A DNA stretch of 64,000 nt from Macrotis lagotis (taxonomy: Eukaryota; Chordata; Mammalia; Peramelemorphia; Peramelidae), in the NCBI RefSeq assembly GCF_037893015.1, contig NC_133666.1, forward strand, positions 3,067,467 to 3,131,466, written 5' to 3'. A model generated the notes under the pieces. The model saw nothing but the letters and a program-made list of their open reading frames with translations, ran no database searches and was not told the origin of the DNA. The translations under genes were made by a program, and so were the position numbers. This document shows positions 12,266 to 22,985 of this stretch, one piece after another. Position 1 is the first letter of the stretch. The number at the start of each line of letters is the position of its first letter.

Positions 12266-12412
12266 AGGGGTGGCTAGGTGGCACAGTGGATGGAGCACTA
12301 GCCCTGGAGTCAGGAGAACAAGTTCAAATCTAGTCTCAGACACTTAATAATTACCTAGCTGTGTGGCCTTGGGGAAGCCACTTAACCCTATTGCCTTACA
12401 AAAAAAAAAGCA
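12266..12412 (+). mobile_element. Marsupial tRNA-derived SINE
   Basis: 'ggggtggctaggtggcacagtggatgg' to 'ttaaccctattgccttacaaaaaaaa', complete and oriented plus, at the 3' boundary of the old L1. Confidence 0.93.
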
Positions 12413-12960
12413 TATATAAAATGGTATGACCAAAGCAAACCAGCCTAGTAAGACTTTTGTTAAGGAATTCTACGTCTAAACAATGGCACTGTTCTTTGTA
12501 TATTGAATTTCAAAGTTGCCAATGTATATTCTGAATTCTGTTTGTTCTTTTTTACATGAGAATGAGTCGGGAAGGAGTATATAATTTTCATGCTGAGAAA
12601 ATTAGACAGAGGTGAACATTCCGAGAACCAAATTGTTGAGCTCAATGGGAACTCCATCTCAAAGTACCTGCTCTGTGTTTCCTGTAGCCTCTATCAAAGT
12701 GATCATAATGACAGTTTGGTTACTAGTGGGAGAGGTCAGACTAGATATGGCCAGACCTGGGGAGAACAAACAGACCATCAGGGTAGAACAGATAATAAGG
12801 AAGTGCCCACAGCACATAACAGGTGGAGATTCTGGAAGAAGAATTACATTGGATCACATTATACCTGCAGTAGACAGCAGATGGAGGTCCTGGCTAGTAT
12901 GCTGTTGGCATCAAATTACCAGGCTACTTCCCATCCGTGATATTTTAAGTCCTACTTCCA
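12413..12960. other. No gene recognised; overlapping medium ORFs of unknown meaning
   Basis: Two overlapping plus-strand ORFs (12590-12940 and 12612-13106, 116 and 164 codons) and one minus ORF lie here. I recognise no domain, signal peptide or membrane segment in them. The longer one runs on into an L2-like repeat, which argues against a real gene. Confidence 0.5.
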
Positions 12961-12974
12961 TGCATTTAAACCAG

Positions 12975-13132
12975 CTGTGCCTCCCTCCCTCCCCCTGCCA
13001 TGCACAGACTGCATTCACTCTCCTTCTTAGAATCCCTAGCTTCTCTCAAGTCTTATTTTCAATGCTCCCTTCCCCAAGAAACCTTTCCTATTTACTCAGC
13101 TGCTAATGCCTTCTTTCTCCCATAATGATTTT

Positions 13133-13180
<48 letters not shown>

Positions 13181-13250
13181 CTCTATATTTTTATTTAGTT
13201 ATCTATATACATGTTGTTTCCCCTAATAGAAGGTAGACTTCTAGAGAACA
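12975..13250 (+). mobile_element. L2 3' region fragment containing (CA)n
   Basis: 'tcttagaatccctagcttctctcaag', 'aagaaacctttcctatttactcagctgctaatgcc' and 'cccctaatagaaggtagacttctagagaacaggga' follow the order of the L2 3' region. A (CA)n tract of about 21 units (13136-13178) has grown inside it. Confidence 0.6.
13136..13178. repeat. (CA)n microsatellite
   Basis: About 21 CA units without interruption, inside L2-derived sequence. Confidence 0.97.
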
Positions 13251-13257
13251 GGGAACT

Positions 13258-13425
13258 AGGAGCTATAGAGGATAGAAAACTGGATATGAAGTCACAAAGA
13301 ACTGAGTTCAAATTTTGCCTCCCTCACTTATTAACTATGTGACAATGGGCAAGTTACTTAACCTTTCTCAGACTCAGTTTCTTCTTCTGTAAATGGAGGG
13401 ATCACTGGGCTGGAGGTATTGGAAA
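13258..13425 (+). mobile_element. MIR SINE
   Basis: 'aaactggatatgaagtcacaaagaactgagttcaaatt', 'tgggcaagttacttaacctttctcagactcagtttc' and 'tctgtaaatgg' are MIR in the plus orientation. Confidence 0.8.
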
Positions 13426-13784
13426 TGGTTTCACTGGAGAGGTAAGGTTTAAATTGGACCTTGAGTTGGATTTCAAAGAAATGAAGGGAATTAACAGGGC
13501 AGTGCCAGTTGAAGGGAGCATCACAGGTGGACAATGCAGAGACCTGTCAGGAAAGCTGATAGTGGGAAATAAGACTGGATGGGTTTGGGGCAGGGATTTT
13601 TGACCTTAAAGTGGGAGGTGGGAGGGAGCTAAGCAGAGCAGTGATATGGTGAAAGTGTTATTATAAGAAGGAATTCAAGATAATAAGCTCAATCCACCCT
13701 AAATACTAAACTAAATATATTTCAAGCACACAATACTATTAGATGGCCTGATTTCCTTATATGAAATTTCCAACTACTTGAAAT

Positions 13785-14092
13785 AGGGCAACTATGTGGC
13801 ACAATGGATAGAGCACTGACCTTGGAATCAGGAGGATGGGAGTTCAAATCCTGCCTCAGACACTTGACACTACTAGCTGTGTGACCTTGGGCAAGTCACT
13901 AACCTTGATTGCCTCACATCCATCTCTAGCAGTCCTGATTCAAATGTGGCCACTGGACCCAGATGGCTCCAGAGAAATAATTGAGGCTAGTGACTTAGCA
14001 CAGTCCTCCCTCACTCAAATCCACTTCATATGCTTGTCATGGCATCAGCTCCCTGATATCATGGTCTTCTTCTAGAACAAAGGATAACCATC
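13785..14092 (+). mobile_element. Long composite marsupial SINE (~300 bp)
   Basis: A tRNA-like head ('gggcaactatgtggcacaatgg') is followed by 'ggccactggacccagatggctcc', 'ctcaaatccacttcatatgcttgtcatgg' and the end 'gatatcatggtcttcttctagaacaaaggataaccatcatc'. The same long family is seen reversed at 32922-33225 and 62862-63150. The ORF at 13836-14075 is a translation of this SINE. Confidence 0.85.
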
Positions 14093-14745
14093 ATCTCAGA
14101 TACTTGAAATGACAGTTCAGAACATCAAGAAGTCTGTGATCTTATGGATTGTAGTCTGACCCTCCTATGAATGTAGACCATTCTGTGAGATGCCTTTTTT
14201 CCATGTCTTCTCACAGAACCCCCTGAGTTGGGGTAATGGTAACATACCACCCAATATTCTAGAGATCTTCTTCTCTCTTGATTAGCCTTCAGTGGGTACC
14301 ACTGCCACACTCAACTTCTCCATCCTTCCTCTCATCATGCAGCTTACCAACTCTTAGTATATCTCCTGGATAGTATCTTTTATACAGTTCCAGCTTTATA
14401 AGTCCCCTTGGCAATTTGCTGCCATGTTTCTCTCCATCATCCTTTGGGACTCTCACATTTTTGATTGTCCAGATGTTTCACTGCTTTGTGGTTCATCATC
14501 ACAGAGCATCACCAGATTAGCATCTCTCCAATGCATAGCACAGTGTCTGAGATATAGTACAAGATGCTTGCTGAGTGACTAATGGGGTCAAAAATCAAAA
14601 CGAATCACTCCCCTCCCCCCGCGCCCCCCAACACACAAATGAGGAACTCAATAGCTGCTTTGTAGAAGCCTGCCCGGCATTGGTTAGCTTATGGTTACAT
14701 ATGGAGTTAAGGCTGTAAAAAAGAATAAGTCAATATAATCATGAA
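14093..14745. other. No gene recognised
   Basis: Sequence such as 'ccttcagtgggtaccactgccacactc' and 'tctcctggatagtatcttttatacag' looks like a diverged repeat but I cannot name it. No coding evidence. Confidence 0.5.
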
Positions 14746-14747
14746 CA

Positions 14748-14796
14748 GGATGTCCTAAAAGTCTTAGTGCAGTTTTAAGCTTATTAAAATTTGGAT
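14748..14796. mobile_element. Mariner-type terminal fragment
   Basis: 'gatgtcctaaaagtcttag' followed by 'tgcagttttaagcttattaaa' matches the terminal inverted repeat of a mammalian mariner element, from memory. The second terminus is not visible nearby, so it is a one-ended relic. Confidence 0.55.
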
Positions 14797-15152
14797 TCTG
14801 CCTCCATAACATCTCTTGTATCTTTTTCTTATCTTTAGCCACCACCCTAGTTTAGATCCTCATCAGCCCTTCCTTAACTTGAACTAGACCTGCTGGCACC
14901 TGCCTTGAGGTACTGAAGGGAAAAACCATATGGTGATAGAAGAGCATTGCAGGAGAGGCTTCCAGAGGAACTCAGAGTATGAAATGCCTTAGAATTGTAC
15001 CTCTACTGGGATGGATCAGTCTTCCCTTAATTGTATCATGGGTGGCTTCCATGTAAGACCTTCATGGAAGGGTACAGCAAGGTTGGAGGAGATGCAGAAA
15101 AGCTTTCCCTAGAGCACAAGCTCTTAACCTGAGGCCTCTTGAGTTTGCTTTG

Positions 15153-15184
<32 letters not shown>

Positions 15185-15573
15185 GATTGATAGATGATAG
15201 ATAAATGATAGATGATTGGTAGATAGATGATAGATGATAGAAACATAGATGATAGATAGATGATAGATAGATAGATGATAGATAGATGATAAATAGATGA
15301 TAGATAGATGATAGATAGATGATAGATGATAGGTAGATGATAGATAGATGATTGATAGATAATAGATGATAGAAACATAGATAGATGATAGATATATGAT
15401 TGATAGATAGATAGATGATAGATGATATAGATAGATGATAGATAGATGATAGATAGATGATACATAGATGATAGCTAGATAGATGATTGATAGATGATAG
15501 ATGATAGAAACATAGATAGATGACATAGATGATAGATAGATGATAGCTAGATAGCTAGATAGATGATAGATAA
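15153..15573. repeat. GATA-type tetranucleotide array (~420 bp)
   Basis: A compound array of GATA and GATGATA units. The variant 'gatagaaacatag' recurs at about 15236, 15368 and 15503, giving a higher-order period near 133 bp. Long minus-strand ORFs here (Tyr-His-Leu-Ser-Ile repeats) are only translations of the repeat. Confidence 0.97.
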
Positions 15574-16775
15574 TGGAATTTCACTATAATAAATTTCCTT
15601 GCAATCCTATAGATTTTATTTTATGCATTTAAAAATATTATTCTAAGAAAGACTTCATAGGTTTTCTGCAAGAGATCCATGACACAAAAAGTAAAGAATC
15701 CCCACCTCGGAAAGTCTTACCCTTGAGGGTGCAGGCCAGTGACCCACAATCCCCCAGAGGAGAGGGAAGGGTATTTAAAGGTAAGGCAAAGAAAGGAAGG
15801 GGGAGGAGGGTACCAATAAGAAAATTCATGACCAGTCATTTTCTCAGCCCTAGGATGCTGAAGACTGAATCTCTTGTGGTGCACCAGTTACTGGGCTCTG
15901 GGAAAGAGCAATGGGAGTTGTGACCGCGAAGTGGCCTGTGAAACCCACAATGGTAGTGGTCTAGGACAGGGTGAAGGAGAAGGGCAGTGCTGGTGGAAGA
16001 CTGAGGCTGAAAGAACCGCTGCAGAAGTGAGTATTCCACCTTGCCCCACCCCCAATTCTGGCCCATGCTAGACACCATACTGGTGATAATTGACTCTTAA
16101 CTCCTCTCCATGCTTCCTGCCCCTGCCTTTTCTGAATCATTCACCACCACATATAAAAACCATCCTTATTTTATGATGCAGGCCTGTTAGATTTGATGGA
16201 TACTTGGACTGTTTTTCTAAAACACACCAATAAAAAGATAATGTGTTTTTTTTTCAATAGTCTCAGCCTCTCTTGAGGTCTGAGCACACAGATGACAAGG
16301 GAGGCACGTTGGCGTGCCTGCTGGGGGCATTGGTAACTGGCCTTCCTCCATGTTGAGATGCAGGAACAGATCCAGATGAGACTAAATATTTGGCTTAGAG
16401 TCATTCTTTGCCCAGGCGCCGGAAACAGAGTTGCACCTGACTGCAGCTGATGATTAAATACAGAGAAGTGCCTAGGGTCATGTGACCCAAAAGCTGAGGC
16501 TTGGCATCAAGAATCAGTTTTGCTCCCCTTTGAGCTGCTGATCTATGAGCCTGTTTATTTGGTTTCTTCCCCTTACCCACTTAGGAGTAGAATCCATATT
16601 TTCTGGGTGGCTTTGCCAAAAATTCCCCCAACTACTCCTTCCTTTCTGCTGCTGCTATCAGACAGATCTATATTGATTATCATTTATTTCCCCCCATTGA
16701 GGGAGAATAAAGCAAGATAATCGGAAGTTACTAATTTTAAGGCTGGTTGATCCCATCCAAATTTGGAGTTGATAG
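15574..16775. other. No gene recognised
   Basis: Mostly unique-looking sequence. ORFs of 61-80 codons on both strands overlap one another and show no recognisable domains. Confidence 0.5.
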
Positions 16776-16785
16776 AAAAGGGTTG

Positions 16786-16858
16786 AGGTCCCACTGGGAT
16801 TTGAACCCAGGATATCCTGCTTACTAGTCAGGCACTTTAACCACTAAGCCATGAGGCC
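16786..16858 (-). tRNA. tRNA-Thr (anticodon AGT)-like gene
   Basis: Read on the minus strand, 73 bases fold as a tRNA. The acceptor arm is GGCCTCA against TGGGACC (6 of 7 pairs, counting one T-G wobble, with a C-A mismatch at pair 3). The D arm is TGGCTTAGTGGTTAAAG. The anticodon loop is CTAGTAA, giving anticodon AGT (Thr). The T arm is CTGGG-TTCAAAT-CCCAG, all five pairs intact. Box A (TGGCTTAGTGG) and box B (GGTTCAAATCC) are both recognisable. A TTTT Pol III terminator follows about 8 bases downstream. It closely resembles human tRNA-Thr-AGT but has several changes, including an A-G mismatch closing the anticodon stem. It may therefore be a decayed copy rather than an expressed gene. No intron is present. 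Confidence 0.72.
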
Positions 16859-17334
16859 CTCAAGTGAATGTAGAGTTTAAAATGTCAGCTAAATGTTGGG
16901 GGCAATCTAAGGCTAGGGATTGGTGTTTTTAATCCATGTTACATAAGCAACATAGGAAAGACCTTATTAGCTGATGCTTATAAGGAAACTGAGGCAGTGG
17001 TCTCCATCCACTAGAAAATGGATATATGTTATAGGGCAAAACATTCTCATATAATACTTAGATCTAGCTGAGGGGTATCTAATTGCTTTTCATCTTTTTT
17101 TTTGTAAAAAAATTCTTTAATTAAAAGGTGAGCATGACATGTCAGTTCTATTTCAAAGCCTGAAATCCATGGCTCAACATTTTTAAGCATTCAGAAATGT
17201 TTTGCCAACGCTTAAAATGCATGTTATTAAGCTTGCTCAAGATATTTTAGGTTAAAAATTATTTTTTTCTATAATACATTTTCATGAAATCAGAGAATCT
17301 CCAAGCAGAAGGTAAACTTTTTCCAACCCTTTCA

Positions 17335-17460
17335 TTTTTCAGATGGAGAAACTGAGTCCCAGAGACATGAAGTGAGTTGTCCAAGGTCACACAGGTACTA
17401 AGTGATCAAACCTAATGGTTCTAAACTCCTTTCTCCATTGTACTGTGCTTTCTTGAGAGA
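17335..17460 (-). mobile_element. MIR SINE, antisense
   Basis: 'tttttcagatggagaaactgagtccc', 'gtgagttgtccaaggtcacacagg' and 'actcctttctccattgtactgtgc' are MIR in reverse orientation. Confidence 0.75.
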
Positions 17461-17464
17461 CATC

Positions 17465-17705
17465 TTGGAGTTCATAATTCAGAAACAGAAGGAACATTAG
17501 AGTTCATCTAGTCCCCAGTCCTCTTTTACAACCCCGCTAGTTAAGGGCTATGATTAGCCTTATTTTACAGATGAGGAAATTGAAGCACAGAGCGCTGAAG
17601 TGACTTGTCCAGGGACACACAGCTAGTAAGTGTTGAGGTTGGGCTTCAGCTCATATCTTTCTGACTCAAGGTCCTGTGATTTGTGTACTGCGGTGTGATT
17701 TAGCT
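17465..17705 (-). mobile_element. MIR SINE, antisense
   Basis: 'attttacagatgaggaaattgaagcacag', 'gtgacttgtccagggacacacagctagtaag' and 'tttctgactcaaggtcctgtg' show a second reversed MIR. Confidence 0.78.
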
Positions 17706-17779
17706 GCCTCAAGAATCAACAAGATGTCTGCAAAATCTTCTTGGCAGCTTCAGGCTTTAATAGTTTATGTGCCAGTGTA

Positions 17780-17975
17780 TGCTGGGCACTTGCTAGAGCA
17801 CTGGCCTTGGAGTCAGAAGGACGAGAGTTTGAATCCAGTCTCAGACACCTGACCCAAGCTGGGTGACCTTGGGCAAGTCACTTCACCCTGCCTGACTCCC
17901 ATCCAGGGCCATCTCCAGTCTGTCTGATGCCTGTCTGGCCACTGGACCCCAGATGACCCAGGAGGAGAAATGATG
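17780..17975 (+). mobile_element. Composite marsupial SINE, partial
   Basis: 'agagcactggccttggagtcagaaggacg', 'gaccttgggcaagtcacttcaccctgcctg', 'gtctggccactggaccccagatgacccaggagg'. Same long family as 13785-14092, truncated at both ends. Confidence 0.75.
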
Positions 17976-18109
17976 ATTTTGGGGACACTATCGGTTCTTT
18001 CTTGATTCCCTTTATATTTTCATTTTTTGTTATAGGTGAGACCCAACTCAAGTTGGTCCAGTTTTTTTTTGGAACCAAAGTGAAATATTTACTGACTTCA
18101 GTAGTTAGG

Positions 18110-18358
18110 CTCAGTTAGCTAGGCGGCCTGATAGTGCATTGAGGCCTGAGTCTGGAGTCAGGACTTCCTGAGTTCAAATGTGACCTCAGAAACTTACTAG
18201 CTTTGTGACTCTGGGCAAGTCACTTAACTTTGCTTGCCTTGGTTTCCCTATCTGCAAAATGAACTGAATAAGGAAATGATAAACAACTCCAGTCTCTCTT
18301 TGCTGTGGAAACCCCAAAAGGGGTCATGCATAATCAGACATGATTAAACTGAACAAGA
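18110..18358 (+). mobile_element. MAR1-like, RTE-mobilised SINE
   Basis: A tRNA-like head ('ctaggcggcctgatagtgcattg') leads to 'cctatctgcaaaatgaactgaataaggaaatgataaacaactccag', then 'ggggtcatgcataatcagacatgattaaactgaac'. That last block is a diverged form of the 'agtcggacacgactgaa' tail used by RTE/BovB-mobilised SINEs. A sister copy is at 44885-45115. Confidence 0.75.
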
Positions 18359-18359
18359 A

Positions 18360-19075
18360 TGGAGAAAAAAGGAAAGACAGCATTGATTTAGTTGAGTAGC
18401 TTCTTGGCTCCTGTGTTGGGCATGCTGATCGAGCCTGAGGGAGGAGCTAGGTCCATGGCCTTGTTCATGGTAGATGTGTAATAATTTTTGGTTGAATTAC
18501 TGTTCTTGAATGAAATTTAAATAGGATACTCCTTCTGGTTTATCATTATGTCTTGCTCAATCTTAAGTAAATAGTTGTGAAAAAGAGCTTTAAATGAAGT
18601 AAGAAATGACAGCTATGTAATAGATTATTGGGATAAACTAAGATTTGGCAGACTTTTATTTCTAAACTTTTCAATTTGATATTCCAGAGGATATCCACAG
18701 TCTGCTATAATTCTTAATTGGCCTAGGGAAGAAATTAAACCTGTAATTTCATTGCTGTGGGGAACTGCTGGGTGAAGAAATCCCTTCTATCGATGCATGT
18801 CAGCCCTTTCAAGCAACTGGTGATCTACAAGAGTTGCCTCAAAAACAGCAGTTAAATAACTTCCTCAGGCTTACCCAATCAGTATATGTTAGAAACAGGA
18901 CTTCAGGCAATGAAAAAACATTTTTCATTATAATTAATATTTGCCAAGCACTGTAGGGATTGTGATCTGCATGTGACCATGTTAACTTTCCCCCCAAACC
19001 TGAGCCCTTTTTGGAACTTTGCTATGTTCACTGAAGGCCCAGGTTGCAAGCTTTGTGCTCTACTTACCTCTTTAG
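18360..19075. other. No gene recognised
   Basis: Unique-looking sequence. A short 'ttgccaagcactgtag' resembles an L2/MIR end. Nothing else can be supported. Confidence 0.5.
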
Positions 19076-19079
19076 GTCC

Positions 19080-19290
19080 CTCATTTCATGGCAGTTTGCC
19101 ACAGTTTGTCCTTTCTTCATCCCTCCTCGCGCAGACACTATACTAGGTCAGGGTCTCCTCACCTCTTGTCCTCTTCATTGGCCTCCCTGCCTCTAATCTT
19201 TCCTTGGAATGGCTGCTGACCTGCTTAGTAAACATTAGTGGTTCCTTATTGACTCAAGGATCAAATAAGAGTTTCTCTTTGTCTCATCAT
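19080..19290 (+). mobile_element. L2 LINE fragment
   Basis: 'cattggcctccctgcctctaatctttcc', 'gtggttccttattgactcaaggatcaaataa' match the L2 3' core, diverged. Confidence 0.55.
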
Positions 19291-19384
19291 CTTGAACAGA
19301 CATATGTGCATATACCTGCGGACAATCCATAGAGGTGTTTGTGTAAGTTTGTGATGCACGTGATTATTAAGGGAAGGGAATACA

Positions 19385-19612
19385 ACTTTATTAAGCATTT
19401 GTTATATGCCAGACACCCTTCTAAGCACTTTGCAATGATTATCTCATTTTATCCTTACAGCATCCCTGATAGGTAGGGAAAACTGAGGCAAGCTGGTTAA
19501 GTGACTTGAACAGGATCACTTAGCTAGTAAGAGTCTGAATCTGGATTTGAACTCAAGTCCTACTCACTCTAGGGCCAGTGCTCTATCCACTGTGCCACTT
19601 AGCTGCCCCGTG
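19385..19612 (-). mobile_element. MIR-type SINE, antisense, heading the tandem array
   Basis: 'tttattaagcatttgttatatgccagacaccc', 'attatctcattttatccttacagc', 'tctgaatctggatttgaactcaagtcc' and 'ctctatccactgtgccacttagctgcccc'. The head end merges directly into the tandem SINE array that follows. Confidence 0.75.
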
Positions 19613-20182
19613 TCTTTCCTTCTTTTTTTCAAGGCAATGGAGTTAAGTGACTTGACCAAGGTTCTACAGATAGGTCGTTGTTAAGTGTCTGAGGCAGGAT
19701 TTGAACTCAGGTACTCCTGAGTACAGGACTGGTGCTCTATCAACTGTGCCTCTTTAGCTGTTACCTACCTTTCATTATTTTTAGTAAGGCAATAGGGTTA
19801 AAGAACTAGCCCAAGGTGACTCAGCTAGGTAATTATTAGGTGTCTGTGGTAGGATTTGAACTGAGGTTCTCCTGAGTCCAGGCCTGGTGCTCTACCACTG
19901 TGCCACTTAGTTGCCCCCTTCCTTTCATTCTTTTTTTTTTTTTTTGGTAAGGCAATGGGGTTAAGGGACATGCTCAAGGTGATAAAACGAGGTTATTATT
20001 AAGTATGTGATCTGGGATTTGCACTCATGTCCTCCAGACTCAAGGGTGGATGCTCTATCCACTGTGCCACTTAGCTGCCCCCTGCTTTTCATTTTTTTTT
20101 TGGTAAAGCATTGGGGTTAAGGGACTTGCCCAAGGTGACATAGCTAGGTAATTAATAAGCGTTTGAGGCCGGATTTGAACTT
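19613..20182 (-). repeat. Tandem SINE array, four units of ~156 bp
   Basis: Four minus-oriented units begin their 'aaggcaatgggg' block near 19632, 19783, 19946 and 20100. Between most units the same spacer 'ccccctgcttttcattctttttt' type sequence recurs. The units therefore share tail and spacer as well as SINE body. That points to tandem duplication, or recurrent insertion into SINE tails, rather than random insertion. The array stops where antisense L1 begins at about 20183. Confidence 0.85.
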
Positions 20183-21954
20183 GTTTTTTTTTTTTTAATT
20201 TGGCTCAGTTCTCTGAATATTTTAGAAATGAGTCCTTTGTCAGAAACATTATTTGTAAAGATTGTTTCCCAGTTTACTACATTTCTTTTAGTCTAGGTTA
20301 CAGTAGTTTTGTCTGTGCAAAAGCTTTTTAATTTAATGTAATCGAAATCATCCAGTTTGTTTTTAGTGATGTTCTCCATCTCTTTCTTAGTCATAAACTG
20401 CTCCCCTTTCCATAGATCTGACAGGGAAACTAGTCCTTGATCTTCCAGTTTGCTTATAGTATTGTTTTTATGTCTAAATCCTGTACCCATTTGGATGTTA
20501 TCTTGCTTTAGGGTGTGGGGTGTTGGTCTAATCTAAGTATCTTCCATACTAACTTCCAATTTTCCCAGCAGTTTTTATCAAAGAGAGACTTTTTATCCCA
20601 ATAGATGGACTCTTTGGATTTATCAAACAGCAGATTACTAGAATCATTTCCTGCTATTGCACCTAGTCTATTCCGCTGGTCTACCACTCTATTTCTTAGC
20701 CAATACCAGACAATTATGAGGACTGATGTTTTATAATATAATTTTAGATCGGTAGGGCTAAGCCACCTTATTTTGCACTTTTTCATTAAATCCATGGAAA
20801 TTCTTGACTTTTTATTTCTCCATATGAATTTACTTACAACTTTTTCTAACTCATTAAATTAATTTTTTGTAATTTTGATTGATAGGGCACTAAACAGGCA
20901 GTTTAGTTTTGGTAGAATTGTCATTTTTATTATATTAGCACGACCTATCCATGAGTAGTTGATATTTGCCCAGTTATTTAAATCTGATTTAATTTGTGTG
21001 AGAAGTGTTTTATAATTGTTTTCAAAACGTTTCTGAGTCTGCCTTGGCAGGTAGACTCCCAAGTATTTTATATTGTCTGAGATTACTTTGAGTGGGATTT
21101 CTCTTTCAAGTTCTTCCTGCTTCATTTTGCTAGTCATATTAGGAAAGGTGAGGATTTATGAGAGTTGATTTTATATTCTGGGACTTTGCTAAAATTGCTA
21201 ACTGTTTCCAGTAATTTTTTGCATGATTTCTTTGGGATTCTCTAGGTAGACCATCATGTCATCTGCAAAGAGTGAGAGTTTTGTCTCTTCCTTCCCAATT
21301 CTAATTCCTTCAATTTCTTTTTCTTCTCTAATTGCTGAGGCTAACATTTTTAATACAATATTGAATAGTAGTGGTGATCATGGCCATCCTTGTTTCACCC
21401 CTGATCTTATTGGAAATGCCTCAAGCCTCTCCCCATTGCATAGAATGCTTGTTGATGGTTTCAGATAGAAACTGCTTATTATTCTAAGAAACAGTCCATT
21501 TATTCCTACACTCTCTAGTAGTTTTTAGTAGGAATGGATGCTGTATTTTATCAAAAGCTTTTTCTGCCTCTATTGATATAATCATATGATTTCTGATAGG
21601 TGTTTTATTGATATAAGTAATTATACTAACAGTTTTCCTAATATTGAACACTGCATTCCTGGAATAAATCCTACTTGGTCATAATGTATTATCCTAGTGA
21701 TAACTTCTTGTATTCGATTTGCTAAGATTTTATTTAAGATTTTTGCTTCTGTATTCATCAGGAACATAGGTCTATAATTTTCTTTCTCTCTTTTAACTCT
21801 TCCTTGTTTAGGTATCAGCACCATATTGGTGTCATAGAAAGAGTTGGGCAGAGTTCAATTTTCCCCTATTTTCCAAAGAGTTTATATAGAATTGGAACCA
21901 ATTATTCCTGATATGTTTGATAGAATTCACTTGTGAATCCATCAAGCCCTGGAG

Positions 21955-22112
21955 ATTTTTTTTTAGGTTTTTTTTTGCAAGGCAAATGGGGTTAAGTGGC
22001 TTGCCCAAGGCCACACAGCTAGGTAATTATTAAGTGTCTGAGGCTGGATTTGAACCCAGGTACTCCTGACTTCAGGGCCGGTGCTTTATTCACTGCACCA
22101 CCTAGCTGCCCT
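21955..22112 (-). mobile_element. Marsupial SINE inserted in L1 ORF2
   Basis: 'ttaggttttttttgcaaggcaaatggggttaag' to 'ttattcactgcaccacctagctgccc'. The flanks 'cctggagatttttttt' and 'tcctgaagatttttttt' form an imperfect target-site duplication in the RT region of the L1. Confidence 0.92.
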
Positions 22113-22616
22113 CCTGAAGATTTTTTTTAGGGAGTTCAATAATGGCTTGTTGAATTTCTTTTTCTGAGATAGGGTTATTTAGGTATTTAATTTCCTCTTT
22201 TTTTAACCTGGACAACTTAATATTTTTGTAAATATTCATCCATTTCATTTAAATTATCAAATTTATTGGCATAGAGTTGGGTGAAATAATTCTGAATTAT
22301 TACTTTAATTTCCTCCTCATTCATTGGTGGTAAGTGCACTTTTTTCATTTATGATACTAGCAGTTTGGTTTTCTTTTTTCTTTTGTTTAATCAAATTGAC
22401 CAGAGGTTTAACAATTTTATTGGTGTTTTCATAAAACCAACTCTTGGTTTTCTTTATTAGTTCAATACTTTTCTTGCTTTCCATTTTATTAATTTCTCCT
22501 TTAATTTTTAAAATTAATTTGGTATTTAACTGGGGTTTTTTAATTTGTTCTTTCTCCAATAAAAAGACAATCAGGAGATCTTTTTCAAAGAACTTTGCTC
22601 CAGATTTTCCCAGTTG

Positions 22617-22985
22617 ATTGCCCAAAAAAGAATTTATTTCACATTTATGGTAATAATCTCTGTCATCTGTTTAGCCAAGCACTCTCCACTAACTATAATT
22701 GTGAACAGTATATCCTTTCATGTTTCACTAATTTGTCACATATGTCATGTTATTGTCATAATAAATTCTGAGAGCCAAGTTATGGGTGTAATCAATCTGT
22801 TAGCTAAGCTAGGAGTGACACTAAATTACATCTATGCCTTCTTAAAAACCAAAGCCCAATGGAGGGCAGTCTTTTATGGTGATTAAAAGGCTAACACAGC
22901 AAAATCTTGAACAATATAGGCATATATTTTTCTGATTGGCCAGAAAGAAAAAAAACCCCTCTTATATCAGTTTGATATTCAAATT
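22617..22985. other. Unassigned 370-bp block inside L1
   Basis: This stretch separates L1 ORF1-like sequence from ORF2 sequence but matches neither by eye. It contains 'gccaagcactctcc', 'gtcataataaattctgag' and a terminal A-rich run. It could be a separate transposable element inserted during an internal L1 deletion. No termini or target-site duplication are visible to me. Confidence 0.4.

Noticed and set aside
12590-13106. Overlapping ORFs of 116 and 164 codons
   Set aside because: No recognisable domain, codon pattern or splice context. The longer one runs into L2-like repeat.
15062-15526. 154-codon minus ORF rich in Tyr, His, Leu, Ser and Ile
   Set aside because: It is a translation of the GATA tetranucleotide array.
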